This document shows positions 15,774 through 24,400 of a stretch of 35,598 nucleotides of DNA, one piece after another (within the stretch, counting starts at the first letter, position 1; the number at the start of each line of letters is the position of its first letter). The notes under the pieces are model-generated. The model saw only the letters and a list, made by a program, of their open reading frames with translations, was not told the DNA's origin and made no database searches. The stretch is from positions 1-35,598 of the forward strand of contig JBBDSU010000044.1 of assembly GCA_040904825.1 (NCBI GenBank), given 5' to 3'. A program made the position numbers and the translations under genes. The stretch is from JBBDSU01 sp040904825. Its GTDB lineage: Bacteria; Actinomycetota; Nitriliruptoria; Nitriliruptorales; Nitriliruptoraceae.

Positions 15774-16652
15774 TCAACGGACGGTGCGCACTGCTTGGAC
15801 CTCATCGACAGCGACCTCAACTGCCGCTGGCGGACCCAGGACGACTCGCAAATCGCTCGATGACGACCCAAACGGAGTCGTGACCACCGCAGCAGCGTCA
15901 TAGGCGATCTCAACACCGACAGGCCACCTGCCAGAGCGATGCTGGCGCGACGACCGGTTCACCTGCGTGAACGTGTGCCAACAATCTGTCGACTGGTCCG
16001 CGGCACGCCTTCGTGCGTCGATTTGTGGTCCAGGGCCTGGACAGCGGTATGCCGCACCGTCACCGATCCACCACCGAGTTTCGACGGGTCGCAACCGAAC
16101 GTCGACCCGCACATCGCCGGCCGTCACCGACATGGTCAGCGTGGCCCACGAGCTTTGGGTGACAGCGAGCCACGTTGGGATGCCGACGACATGACGAACC
16201 TCAGCCGGTGGACTCAGGACGATGGCCGGTCGTGGAGGGGTCAGGCGATCGATGGCTTCCTGAATCACGTCCTGAAACGCGCCGTTGACCGAGGTAGGTC
16301 GCGCTGGCACCCACCATCCGTAGGACCATGTTGCTCCGCGGTCGCACGTGACTCGATAGAAGCGGGCGCCAAATGGCACCACCGTGCGCACCGCCAAGTC
16401 GAAATACGACGCAAACTCATGGTGAGGGATCGCGACGTAGCGGCAGCGCGGCGCGGCACCGGCTGAGCGGGATGTGCCAGTGCGCACGGACGTCCAATCG
16501 AATGCACGTGCCTCAACGCTGCGGCCACCAATCACTGTCGCGTGACCGCCGGATTCGCCCTCATCGTCAGCAAGAGCGGCCCGTGCAGTCGCATTTGCAG
16601 ACGTAGCGGTCACCACCGCCGCAATCATCACCACCCGCAAGATCGTGCGCAT
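15774..16652 (-). CDS. Secreted protein of unknown function
   Basis: 292 aa from ATG 16652 (GGGGTGGGG lies just upstream; ATG 16664 is the alternative). The first 28 or so residues form a signal peptide: MRTIL, then a hydrophobic core VVMIAAVVTAT, ending near ARAALA. The mature part has several aromatic-rich beta-like strands (WSYGWWVP, RWWIGDGAAY) and cysteines (CRYVAIP, VTCDRG, YRCPG, DCWHTF) that could form disulfides outside the cell. I recognise it only as resembling exported actinobacterial proteins of unknown role, some with a Pro-x-Arg-Pro segment after a predicted helix (residues about 120-145). No enzyme motif is visible. The 260 bases upstream to hemW's end show nothing clear. Confidence 0.7.
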   Translation of the reverse strand: MRTILRVVMIAAVVTATSANATARAALADDEGESGGHATVIGGRSVEARAFDWTSVRTGTSRSAGAAPRCRYVAIPHHEFASYFDLAVRTVVPFGARFYRVTCDRGATWSYGWWVPARPTSVNGAFQDVIQEAIDRLTPPRPAIVLSPPAEVRHVVGIPTWLAVTQSSWATLTMSVTAGDVRVDVRLRPVETRWWIGDGAAYRCPGPGPQIDARRRAADQSTDCWHTFTQVNRSSRQHRSGRWPVGVEIAYDAAAVVTTPFGSSSSDLRVVLGPPAAVEVAVDEVQAVRTVR

Positions 16653-16926
16653 TCCCCACCCCATTTGTCGTCAACCCCAGTCATCGAGCCTCACCGGCCG
16701 CCCCGCCTCACCGTCCGCCTACCAGCGGCCTGATATCGCCAGCCACGCGACGCCGACGGCACACTCCATGGGCCACCCATGGCCGACGTCCCGCGTCGAC
16801 CGGTCCTGGCGATCACTTCGCCTCGCCCGCGTCCCATCCTAGGTGCGACTCGAACTGTCGCGACCGATGGCGCCGAAACTGTGGACATACGCTGGCGCTG
16901 TGCGGGCGTGACCACGACCTGGGCCA

Positions 16927-18138
16927 TCACGGCATCAGGCGGGTGACCGCTTCATCGAGCAGGTACCAACCACGCTCGGTTGCCTGCAGGCGCCCGCATG
17001 CGGTAGTGATCAGACCGCTCTTCATCGCATCTTCGAGCGCGAGCGGATCGACCCGCGGGACATCATGCGGATGCAAGCCCTCGCTAACTCTGAGTCCCAG
17101 CATCAGTCGTTCGACGGCACGTTCGTCAACGGTAAGCGTCTCAGAACCGGCCGCCGGATCGACTCCTTGCTCGATCGCGTCGCAGTAGCGCTCGATTGAC
17201 CTGGTTGTCCACCATCGATGCCCATCGAGATGCCCGTGAGCCCCGACCCCCAGTCCGAGATAATCGCCGTGGCGCCAGTACAACTGGTTGTGACGGGACC
17301 TGCGCGCCGAACCCTTCGCAAAGTTGGAGATCTCATAGTGCTCGAATCCCCCAGCAATCAATGCCTGTCGGGTGAGTTCGAAGCGGTCCCTGAAGACGTC
17401 ATCATCTGTCACACACATTGTCCCCGCGCTGACCGCCCGTCCAAACGGCGTGTTTGCATGAATGGACAGTGCATACGCCGACACGTGGTCGACCTCTAGC
17501 TCGAGTACCGCCCGCAGCGTCGTTGCCCAATCGTCGTTGCTCTCCCCTGGTGTTCCATAGATCAGATCGAGGCTGATGTCGCCGATACCCCCGCGCCGTG
17601 CCTGCTCAACTGCTTGCCCAGCACGGGTTGCCGAATGCCCCCGTTCCAGACGATCGAGCACATGCGCAACGAACGACTGCGCCCCCATCGAGATGCGGGT
17701 AACCCCTCCAGCTGCCAAGCTCTCAAAGAGTTGGACTGATCCGGTTTCTGGGTTCGCTTCGACGGTGATCTCCACGTCGTCAGCGCACGCGAATGCCGCA
17801 CGGACGTCGTCCAGCAGCAATGCCAGGCGCGACGCCCCGACCATTGTTGGGGTGCCTCCTCCAAGGAAGATGGAGGAGACTTCAGGCCAATCTTGTCGTT
17901 GGCTGGCCCATCGGCGGATGTCAGCGGACAGTGCAGCGACATACCGGTCATACAGCGCTTCGTCACCGTCTCCCACCGCAACCGTCGCGAAGTCGCAGTA
18001 TCCGCAACGGTGGTGGCAGAACGGCACATGCAGGTAGATCCCAAAACCGGCGGCAACACCACTTTCCACGGGCCTGGCGAGCCAACCCGGTGTGTTCCCT
18101 GCCTCGGCGACCGTCACGGCCTGCCGCTGCCATCCCAT
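16927..18138 (-). CDS. hemW: HemW-like radical SAM heme chaperone (formerly HemN-like)
   Basis: 403 aa. The radical SAM motif CX3CX2C is at residues 41-48 (CHHRCGYCDF), followed by FLGGGTPT (SAM binding). ISMGAQSF and SLDLIYGTPG are typical of the HemN/HemW family. The HNQLYW motif and the short length without the HemN C-terminal extension favour HemW, which binds and inserts heme, over the oxygen-independent coproporphyrinogen oxidase HemN. The start at ATG 18138 has GGGGGT upstream and overlaps the preceding gene by 25 bases. An alternative GTG at 18117 forms a GTGA overlap with that gene's stop. Either way it is coupled to the DUF1269 gene behind lepA, the usual lepA-hemW neighbourhood in Gram-positive bacteria. 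Confidence 0.9.
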   Translation of the reverse strand: MGWQRQAVTVAEAGNTPGWLARPVESGVAAGFGIYLHVPFCHHRCGYCDFATVAVGDGDEALYDRYVAALSADIRRWASQRQDWPEVSSIFLGGGTPTMVGASRLALLLDDVRAAFACADDVEITVEANPETGSVQLFESLAAGGVTRISMGAQSFVAHVLDRLERGHSATRAGQAVEQARRGGIGDISLDLIYGTPGESNDDWATTLRAVLELEVDHVSAYALSIHANTPFGRAVSAGTMCVTDDDVFRDRFELTRQALIAGGFEHYEISNFAKGSARRSRHNQLYWRHGDYLGLGVGAHGHLDGHRWWTTRSIERYCDAIEQGVDPAAGSETLTVDERAVERLMLGLRVSEGLHPHDVPRVDPLALEDAMKSGLITTACGRLQATERGWYLLDEAVTRLMP

Positions 18139-18785
18139 GGGTCGACCCCCAGGCGTTCTGTTACTGCTGCAATCACATCGGGGTCAGCCGAGCTGGCGAG
18201 CAGGCGGCCTGGAAATCGGGAAACCTCATGCAGCGCGCGCATCCGGTGGCAGTCCTGCACCAGCAGGAACAGGGCTGCTTCGTCGTCACGCAACTCGTCA
18301 CTCATCCGACGCATTTCGTCGTCGTCGATCCCGATGTCACGCAATTTGGCGAACAAGCCGCCTGCCGCAGCACCAAGTGCTGCACCCACAATCGGTCCCC
18401 CCGGGCCCAAGAACAGCCCAGCAAGAATGCCCAGCCACGCCCCACCGACCGCGCCTTGCGCCGGAGACACGTCTTTGGTCTGGGTGATCCGCACTCGGCC
18501 GCGAACCTTGGCAACAATGGCGGCATCTTCAAGTTTCAGATGTCCCCGCGCCACCAGCCTCATGGACGCAAGCAACCCTTCCTGGGCGCGCAAGGGAGAG
18601 TCGAATGCGAAAGCCCACAGGTCAGCGTCTGAACCTTCTGGCACGCCTGACGCATTATCGATGACCGCCTGTTCGTCAGCGGTCAGTGCATCGTGGAAAT
18701 CGGCCAGTTGACGCGCAGCGTCGTGGTCTGACTGATCGCCACCTCCGTCAGCGTCGGCGCCTTCGCGGCGAGCGTCGTCGACCAT
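18114..18785 (-). CDS. DUF1269-family protein with a glycine-rich membrane segment
   Basis: 223 aa from ATG 18785, with GAGGAG eight bases upstream. The first 60 residues are acidic and probably disordered. Residues about 110-145 are a Gly/Ala-rich hydrophobic stretch (WLGILAGLFLGPGGPIVG then ALGAAAGGLFAKL) like a glycine zipper, followed by DIGIDDDEMRRMSDEL and a strand AALFLLV. This order (ferredoxin-like part, glycine-zipper segment, GIDDxF/M motif, ALFLLV) matches DUF1269. Proteins of this kind are often annotated as membrane proteins and their function is unknown. Sitting between lepA (48-base gap) and hemW (overlap), it is probably cotranscribed with both. Confidence 0.75.
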   Translation of the reverse strand: MVDDARREGADADGGGDQSDHDAARQLADFHDALTADEQAVIDNASGVPEGSDADLWAFAFDSPLRAQEGLLASMRLVARGHLKLEDAAIVAKVRGRVRITQTKDVSPAQGAVGGAWLGILAGLFLGPGGPIVGAALGAAAGGLFAKLRDIGIDDDEMRRMSDELRDDEAALFLLVQDCHRMRALHEVSRFPGRLLASSADPDVIAAVTERLGVDPWDGSGRP

Positions 18786-18833
18786 GTCATGCTCCTCACC
18801 AGTCGCGTAGATACTTGCGGCAGTCATCCACGT

Positions 18834-20690
18834 TCAATCCGTCTGCTGGACCGAGCCTGATCGCAATGCTGACACGAATGCTTCGGGCGGAATCTCGACC
18901 GATCCGACCGATTTCATCCGCTTTTTTCCTTCCTTCTGCTTCTCAAGCAGCTTGCGTTTCCGCGACACGTCGCCGCCATAGCACTTGGCGAGGACATCCT
19001 TGCGCCGAGCCTTGATGGTCTCCCGAGCAATGATCCGCGCGCCAATCGCCGCCTGGATCGGCACATCAAACATCTGCCGCGGAATCAGCTCCTTCAGGCG
19101 CTCCACCATTGACCGGCCGAACGCATAGGCGTCGTCGCGATGAATGATCGAACTGAAGGCATCGACCGACTCTGCATTGAGGAGCACATCAACACGGACA
19201 AGATCAGCGGCTTCATACTCTCCCATGGAATAGTCCAGCGATGCGTACCCGCGCGAAAGTGACTTCAACTGGTCGAAAAAGTCGGTGATGATCGAGGCCA
19301 ACGGCAGCCGATAGCGCAACTCGACCCGCGATTCGGTCAGATAATCCATTGCCAGCATCGTTCCACGACGGCCTTCGCACAGCTGCATCACCGGGCCGAC
19401 ATAGGCGGACGGCGTCAAGATCATCGCGACCACGGTGGGCTCGCGAATCTCCGCAATCTGGTTGACCGGCGGAAAACTCTGAGGATTGGAGATTTCGATG
19501 ACTTCGGGTTCGCCAGTCTCCGGATCGGTACGACCTTCGAGTTCGACCCTGTAGCGCACCGATGGTGCCGTCGTCACGAGCGGGATGCCGTACTCGCGGT
19601 CGAGTCGTTCAGAGATGATCTCGAGATGGAGGAGTCCCAGGAAACCGCACCGAAAACCGAACCCGAGGGCGACGGATGTCTCCGGTTCGAAACTGAACGA
19701 TGCGTCGTTGAGGCGCAAGCGATCGAGCGCGTCACGCAATTGCGGGAAATCCTCTGAGTCGACGGGATACAGCCCGGAAAACACCATCGGCAGAGGCTCG
19801 CGATACCCCGGCAACGCCACGACATCCCGTGCGCTCTTGCCAGCCCGTGTAATCGTGTCACCGACCTTGGCTTGGCCGACGTCTTTGATCGCAGCCGACA
19901 ACACCCCGACTTCGCCGACGCCGAGCGCGTCAACCGGCGTCTCTTCGGGCGAGTGGACACCTAAGTCATCGACCTCGCCTTCGAACCCGGTCGCCATGAG
20001 CCTGATGCGATCTCCGGGAGCAAGCTGGCCATCGACAACCCGGAAATACACCAGTGCACCGCGATACGCGTCATAGATCGAGTCAAAGATCAAGGCGCGC
20101 GTGGGAGCGGCGGAATCGCCTGCCGGTGCCGGGACGCGGTCAACGATCGAGTCGAGGACGGCTTCAACGCCCTCTCCTGTTTTCGCTGAAATGCGCAGGA
20201 CGTCTTCGGGCTCGCCTCCAATGATCGATGCGATCTCGCGGGCGACCTCGTCGGGCTGAGCGGCGGGCAGATCGATCTTATTGAGCACCGGAATGATCTC
20301 AAGGTCGGCTTCCAGCGCCAGATACAGGTTGGCGATCGTTTGCGCCTGCATGCCCTGAGCCGCGTCGACCAGCAGCACCGCTCCTTCGCACGCATTGAGC
20401 GCGCGGGAGACCTCATATGAGAAGTCGACGTGACCTGGGGTGTCGATCAAGTTGAGGAGATATTCGCCTTCGAGGGCGCCAAGCGGCCGGTACGGCAAAC
20501 GTGCCGTCTGGGCCTTGATGGTGATCCCGCGTTCGCGCTCAATGTCCATCTTGTCGAGATACTGCTCTCTCATTTTGCGCGGATCGACCAGCTCAGTCAG
20601 TTGCAGCATCCGGTCGGCCAGCGTCGACTTGCCGTGGTCGACGTGGGCAACGATGCAAAAGTTGCGGATGCGCTGTTGGTCATAGGTCAC
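18834..20690 (-). CDS. lepA: Elongation factor 4 (LepA), ribosomal GTPase
   Basis: 618 aa, the normal length. It binds stalled or pre-translocation ribosomes and hydrolyses GTP. The G1 motif AHVDHGKST is near the N-terminus, followed by RERGITIKAQT (G2), DTPGHVDF (G3) and NKIDLP (G4). The C-terminal domain contains GFRCGFLGLLH and the LepA-specific end (ISRK-like basic segment, CYGGDVSRKRKLLEKQKEGK). The start is GTG 20690; the frame gives no earlier likely start, and a GAGG lies about 12 bases upstream, so the ribosome-binding site is weak. It is divergent from rpsT across 398 bases and leads the lepA-DUF1269-hemW set. Confidence 0.97.
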   Translation of the reverse strand: MTYDQQRIRNFCIVAHVDHGKSTLADRMLQLTELVDPRKMREQYLDKMDIERERGITIKAQTARLPYRPLGALEGEYLLNLIDTPGHVDFSYEVSRALNACEGAVLLVDAAQGMQAQTIANLYLALEADLEIIPVLNKIDLPAAQPDEVAREIASIIGGEPEDVLRISAKTGEGVEAVLDSIVDRVPAPAGDSAAPTRALIFDSIYDAYRGALVYFRVVDGQLAPGDRIRLMATGFEGEVDDLGVHSPEETPVDALGVGEVGVLSAAIKDVGQAKVGDTITRAGKSARDVVALPGYREPLPMVFSGLYPVDSEDFPQLRDALDRLRLNDASFSFEPETSVALGFGFRCGFLGLLHLEIISERLDREYGIPLVTTAPSVRYRVELEGRTDPETGEPEVIEISNPQSFPPVNQIAEIREPTVVAMILTPSAYVGPVMQLCEGRRGTMLAMDYLTESRVELRYRLPLASIITDFFDQLKSLSRGYASLDYSMGEYEAADLVRVDVLLNAESVDAFSSIIHRDDAYAFGRSMVERLKELIPRQMFDVPIQAAIGARIIARETIKARRKDVLAKCYGGDVSRKRKLLEKQKEGKKRMKSVGSVEIPPEAFVSALRSGSVQQTD

Positions 20691-20822
20691 GGCGGTGATG
20701 GCCTCGCTTGCGGTCGAAACGTCCTGGCGAAACGCTCAGGCAGATAACGGGCACGGGATACACAGTTGCTGGTGGCCGCATGAGCGACCTCTGGGATGCC
20801 AACGGTACGCCGCCGCAGGGGC

Positions 20823-20843
20823 GTACGTGGCATCGGCACGTAC
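20823..20843. repeat. 7-bp inverted repeat upstream of the rpsT promoter
   Basis: GTACGTG (20823-20829) and CACGTAC (20837-20843) are exact reverse complements around a 7-base loop, 30 bases upstream of the -35 at 20873. It could be an operator acting on rpsT or lepA. Confidence 0.4.
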
Positions 20844-20872
20844 ACTCCGTACCTTGCGTGCTCGGCTGCCAG

Positions 20873-20902
20873 TTGCCGGGCCGTCAACCACGCTGGTACC
20901 GT
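20873..20902 (+). promoter_or_regulatory. Probable rpsT promoter
   Basis: TTGCCG (20873-20878) and TACCGT (20897-20902) are 18 bases apart and face rpsT, about 186 bases before its start codon. The TACCGT sits in GGTACCGTGAC, which is repeated at 20966-20976, so a second start point closer to the gene is possible although its -35 is poor. Confidence 0.5.
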
Positions 20903-21088
20903 GACGCCGCGCGTTGACCACCGTAAAAGGCTGTCAACCCGGTCCGTGGAGTGTCGGAATCCGACGGTACCGTGACCCGACCTCATGGTGTTCGGCGCTG
21001 CCGCTCGCTCGCGGCTACCCAACAACGCGCCTATCCCTTCCGTCGCAACGTCCACCGCCCAAGTGCCGCATGAGACGAGACCACCCGC

Positions 21089-21349
21089 ATGGCCAACATT
21101 AAGTCCCAGATCAAGCGCAATCGCCAGAACGAAGCGCGCTACGAGCGCAACCGGCAAGTGCGCTCACGACTCAAGACGCTCGTCAAGAACTTCGGTTCGG
21201 CGGTCCAGGCTGGCGAAAAAGATGCGGCAAACTCCGCATATGCCACGGCAGCGAGGGAACTTGATCGCGCCGCGACCAAGGGCATCATCCACCGCAACAC
21301 GGCCGCCAACCGCAAGTCAGGGATGGCAAAGCGGCTCGGCCAACTGTAA
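21089..21349 (+). CDS. rpsT: 30S ribosomal protein S20
   Basis: 86 aa, the normal size. The N-terminus MANIKSQIKRNRQNE is the classic S20 start and the rest is Lys/Arg/Ala-rich helix (AATKGIIHRNTAANRKS near the C-terminus). S20 binds 16S rRNA early in small-subunit assembly. The ATG at 21089 is unambiguous; a weak purine stretch (AGACGAG) precedes it. It stands alone and divergent from lepA, as is common in Actinomycetota. The glutamate dehydrogenase gene follows 132 bases later on the same strand. Confidence 0.98.
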   Translation: MANIKSQIKRNRQNEARYERNRQVRSRLKTLVKNFGSAVQAGEKDAANSAYATAARELDRAATKGIIHRNTAANRKSGMAKRLGQL

Positions 21350-21481
21350 GTCTCGCCGCCAGATTCGGCCCTTTCCATTGCTCAGCGGCTTCTCCCCGTT
21401 CGCGTCCGTTCGGGCTCGTCGTTCATCATGTGGCACACAGGTAGCCTCGTCTCGTCGCAACCTGTATGCAAAGGCCCAGCG

Positions 21482-24400
21482 GTGGATCCTGAAGAACGCT
21501 CAGCTGAGTCCGTTCGTCAGCAGATCATCGCCGCATTGACCGATGCGTCATCATCTCACCCGATGGCCAATCAAGCTGGCGGAGACCGTGAAATTCGGCT
21601 CGCACTGGCTGCTTCGGTCCTGCGACGCCTCGACCAACATGAGCTTGGGACGATCGACCCTCAGGCAGTCGCACGCTGGATCAGTTGGTTGCATGTCCAA
21701 ATTGACCAGCACGATCCCGATGACCCCGACGTCGTCATCACCGTGCCCGACACCGGGTTAGACGGACACCCTCCAGTTGGATCATCAGTCGACGTCCTCG
21801 CCGAAGACCGACCATTCTTGCTGTCGACGATCACCGACGAACTACATCAGCGCGGTTGCGCCATACGGCGGCGCTGGCATCCCATCATCGGCGTCGCAAC
21901 CAATGACGACGGCCGAGTCTCGGCGATCTTGCCGGCTCGCACCTCAGCCGCCCGAATTTCTGTCCTCCACCTTGAACTGAACCGTCACCTTGATGAAGAC
22001 GAACGTGACGACCTCACTGCTCGCCTCAAGATTCTGATCAAAGACGTCACGCGCGCCACGAACGATTTCGAGACCATGCGTGAACGCATCGGCGAACTAG
22101 CGACCCAGCTCCGGTTTGGCGACTGGAGTGCTCCACCGTCCAAAGGCGCTGACCCGTCCGCGCGCCTTGACAGCTCACCGCAGGAAGCGGCAGACCTTCT
22201 TGACTGGATCATCGACGACAACATGGTCCTGTTGGGCATCCGTGACTACCGAAGTTCAGAACCGGGCGAGATGCAGGTCGTCGCAGGCAGCGGCTTGGGA
22301 CTCCTTCGCACCGACACCGATATGCCATCGCCTGTAGCGCTCGCCGACCTCGACGAAGACAACATCGACCTCACGCGCGACGACGTCGCACTCGTCGATA
22401 TCCGGCGAACTCATGCCCAAGCGACTGTGCAACGCCGTGACCACATGCAGCAGATCAGCGTGCGCCACCGCGACAACGGCAGCATCGAAGAAGTCCGCAT
22501 TCTCGGCCTTTTCACCCGCAAAGGTCTGGCCGAGCCGGTCCGTACCACACCAGTGCTGCGCCGGAAGCTGCGAGCGATTCTTGAACGTGAAGACGTCGTC
22601 GACGCATCCCACGACGAAGGCACGATCACCGCGCTGTTCCAAGCGTTGCCCAAGGATGAGCTGTTCACGCTCGATCTCGACGCACTGCATGAGATGGTCG
22701 TTGAGTTGTTCCATGCCGAAGAGCGTGGAGAGATTCGGACGCTCGTCCGTCACGATGATCGATCACCCACAGTCTCCGTCCTGATCTCAGTCCCCCGAGA
22801 TCGTTACGGCCCGCAACTCCGTCAGCGCATCGAAGCCCTGTTGCAGTCCCGCTTCAGTCCCAGCCGGATCGATGTCGAGTTATCCCTCGGTCAACGACGC
22901 GAAGCGCTCGTGAGATTTCTGTTGCATGTGCCGGATCCGACACCATCGGTCGATGTGGCTCAGTTGCATGCCGAGGTCGCTGAGCTGGCTCGATCGTGGA
23001 TCGACGACGTCACCGATCGCATATCGACGACCCCGGAGACCTCCGACACACATCTCGAATTGGCGCGGCGACTGCCGGCGGGATATCGCGACTCGGTTCC
23101 CATCGACGTGGCTGTCCGTGACGTCGCGCTCTTGCACGATGTCTTGGCAACCGACGTCGCGCTGACCGTTCGGCTCGACGACGCTGTGGGGGATGAGACG
23201 TCGCACCTGCGCGTCGCACGGCGCGATAGCCCGCTGGAACTTTCCAGTTTCTTGCCGATCCTGGAAAGTTTGGGCATGACCGTCCTGCAGGAGGTTCCGC
23301 ATCGGCTTGAGGGCGACGCCGTTCTGTACCTGCAGGATTTCACCGTTAGCGCCGAGAACCTTGATGCCGCACGGGATGGCACACGACTTGCTGAGGCGAT
23401 TCTTGCCGCCCACCGCGGCCACCTGGCGATCGATCGACTCAACTCCCTGGTTCTGGTCGCCGGACTGGAGTGGCGCGAGGTCATGCTGCTCCGCACGCTG
23501 CAGCGCCTCCGGCGGCAACTGGGCACCACCTATACCCCTGAATACACCAATGAGACGATTGTGGGCCAACCGGCTGCGGCGCGTGCCATCGTTGACTACT
23601 TCCATGCTCGCTTCGACCCCGACCGTGACCCCGCCGACGAGCCCCCTGCCCGCGACAAGGTGTTGGACATCTGCGACGGGCTTCCCCGACTCGACCAAGA
23701 CCGGATCCTGCGGGGACTCGTTGAACTCATCAATGCGACCGTCCGAACCAACGTCTTCCGGCGCGATGCCGTCGCCGACGGCACCGAGGAGCCGTATTTC
23801 TCGCTGAAATTTGACCCATCGAAAATCGAAGGGGTTCCCCGTCCTGTGCCATTTCGCGAGACGTTCGTCCACTCGCCCGGTGTCGAAGGCATCCACCTGC
23901 GATTCGGTCCCGTTGCACGTGGTGGGCTGCGATGGTCGGACCGACGCGATGACGTGCGAACCGAAGTATTCGATCTTGTCAAAGCCCAGCTGCTCAAGAA
24001 CGCCTTCATCGTTCCAACCGGCGCGAAGGGCGGATTCGTCCTCACCCGGGAACCCGCTGATCCCACTGCATTGCGCGAGGAAGTCCGGCGTCAGTACATC
24101 ACCTTCGTCCGTGGCCTTCTCGACGTCACCGACGACCTTGACGGGGACGATGTCATCACGCCGACACGAGTTCGCTGCCACGACGGTGACGATCCCTACC
24201 TGGTTGTCGCAGCCGATCGGGGCACCGCAACGCTGTCAGACACCGCCAACGCCGTCGCCCACCGCTACGGATTCTGGCTCGATGACGCGTTCGCCTCCGG
24301 TGGGTCGAATGGATATGACCACAAGGCGCTCGGAGTCACTGCCAAGGGCACATGGATGGCTGTGCGACGCCATTTCCGCGAACTGGGCATCGACGTCCAG

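Larger units (their letters stand above)
20691..21088. other. Intergenic region between lepA and rpsT
   Basis: 398 bases between divergent genes, with no convincing coding frame. It holds a 7-bp inverted repeat (20823-20843), a good rightward promoter (20873-20902) and two direct copies of GGTACCGTGAC at 20895 and 20966. The promoter for lepA must also lie here, but I see no strong leftward hexamers. Confidence 0.6.

Noticed and set aside
22880..24181. A 433-codon open frame antisense to glutamate dehydrogenase
   Set aside because: It is the mirror of a conserved coding region in GC-rich DNA; the product has no recognisable motif and the sense frame is certain.
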